Shown here piece after piece: positions 14,922 to 15,515 of a DNA stretch of 15,515 bases. This DNA is from CAYUYV01 sp964474635. Lineage in GTDB: Bacteria; Pseudomonadota; Alphaproteobacteria; JAJFIK01. The stretch is taken from NCBI GenBank assembly GCA_964474635.1, contig CAYYTT010000095.1:1-15515 (forward strand), given 5' to 3'. A program made the position numbers and the translations under genes. Below the pieces are notes generated by a model, which saw only the letters and a program-made list of their open reading frames with translations, was not told the DNA's origin and searched no databases. The number at the start of each line of letters is the position of its first letter. Within the stretch, counting starts at the first letter, position 1.

Positions 14922-15515
14922 TCACGCCGCGTGTCGGCAGGGGGCCCCTGGCCGGGCCGGTTCAGGCAGGTCGGCGAAATACTGGGCCAGACGCTTCAGG
15001 ACAAAGGCCGGATCCTGCGACCGCATCAACGGTCCGCGCATGTCCGCTCCGCCCGGCAGATGCTCCAGATACCAGCCAAGATGTTTGCGCGCGGTCCGCA
15101 CCCCGACCTCAATGCCGTAGAGCGACAACGTCTCTTCGTAGTGGCAGGCGATAACCTCGTGGATCAGCGCTGGGCCGGGATCGGGCACCGCCGGCGCGCC
15201 GGCGAGGTGGGCGCTCGCCTGGGCCGGAAACCAGGGGCGCCCCTGGGCACCGCGGCCGATCATGACACCGTCCGCGCCCGAACGGGCCCGTGCCTCGGCG
15301 GCGTCCTCAAGCCGGATGATATCGCCGTTTACGACGACGGGCACGCGGACACTGTCCTTGACCCGCGCAACAAAATCCCAATCGGCCGTACCCGTATAAA
15401 ACTGGCAGCGCGTGCGTCCGTGGACGGTGATCATCCGCACGCCAGCCTCCTCGGCACGGCGCGCCAGATCGGGCGCATTGAGGCTGTCATGGTCCCAGCC
15501 CATGCGCATCTTGAG
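14922..15515 (-). CDS. dusB: tRNA-dihydrouridine synthase DusB, C-terminal part (runs off window)
   Basis: FMN enzyme that reduces specific uridines in tRNA to dihydrouridine; also called NifR3 because of its usual place upstream of ntrB/ntrC. About 197 codons are visible and the frame stays open to the window edge, where LKMRMGWD matches the family's VKMRLGWD strand. Flavin and substrate motifs follow: HGRTRCQFYTG, VVNGDI, and GRGAQGRPW, all in normal order, then the helical tRNA-binding domain (ARKHLGWYLEHLPGG). The catalytic cysteine lies in the missing N-terminal half. The ATG at 15509 is internal, not a start. It is followed after 3 nt by the NtrC-like gene, with no ntrB between. Confidence 0.93.
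   Translation of the reverse strand, partial: LKMRMGWDHDSLNAPDLARRAEEAGVRMITVHGRTRCQFYTGTADWDFVARVKDSVRVPVVVNGDIIRLEDAAEARARSGADGVMIGRGAQGRPWFPAQASAHLAGAPAVPDPGPALIHEVIACHYEETLSLYGIEVGVRTARKHLGWYLEHLPGGADMRGPLMRSQDPAFVLKRLAQYFADLPEPARPGAPCRHAA

Overview
The window is GC-rich and comes from an alphaproteobacterium. The best evidence is the block dusB – NtrC-like gene – ntrY – ntrX – trkA on the minus strand in its right half. It follows the usual alphaproteobacterial order dusB(nifR3)-ntrB-ntrC-ntrY-ntrX-trkA, except that ntrB is absent and the ntrC position holds a shortened, degenerate NtrC-type protein. I cannot name a genus.

Layout. Positions 1-991 carry no gene. They hold a tandem array of about 122-nt units made of long inverted repeats (101-672), interrupted by a 100-N assembly gap. 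Positions 992-4091 (+ strand) hold a likely meh-mct pair, encoding a mesaconyl-C4-CoA hydratase and a mesaconyl-CoA C1-C4 CoA transferase of the type used in the 3-hydroxypropionate bi-cycle. An unrecognised exported, cysteine-containing protein follows. Positions 4102-7094 (- strand) form a tight crtB-crtY-PNPOx-like operon: phytoene synthase, lycopene beta-cyclase and a small flavin-binding protein. A spacer of about 250 nt separates crtB from a divergent short-chain dehydrogenase (7349-8179, +). Positions 8250-15515 (- strand) hold trkA, ntrX, ntrY, the NtrC-like gene and the 3' part of dusB, which runs off the right edge.

How the genes work together. Meh and Mct catalyse consecutive steps linking mesaconyl-C1-CoA to citramalyl-CoA. 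With malyl-CoA lyase and mesaconyl-C1-CoA hydratase, neither of which is in the window, this would let the cell co-assimilate glyoxylate and propionyl-CoA to pyruvate plus acetyl-CoA. CrtB and CrtY are the first committed and the cyclising steps of beta-carotene synthesis; the desaturase (crtI) must be elsewhere. NtrY-NtrX is a complete membrane kinase/response-regulator pair, and TrkA is the NAD-binding regulator of a K+ uptake system.

The most interesting item is the NtrC-like protein (13866-14918). It has no receiver domain, no GAFTGA loop, no Walker B acidic pair and no arginine-finger motif. It keeps Walker A and a well-preserved NtrC-type Fis helix-turn-helix, in an intact frame directly behind dusB. 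It looks like a repurposed DNA-binding protein rather than a sigma-54 activator.
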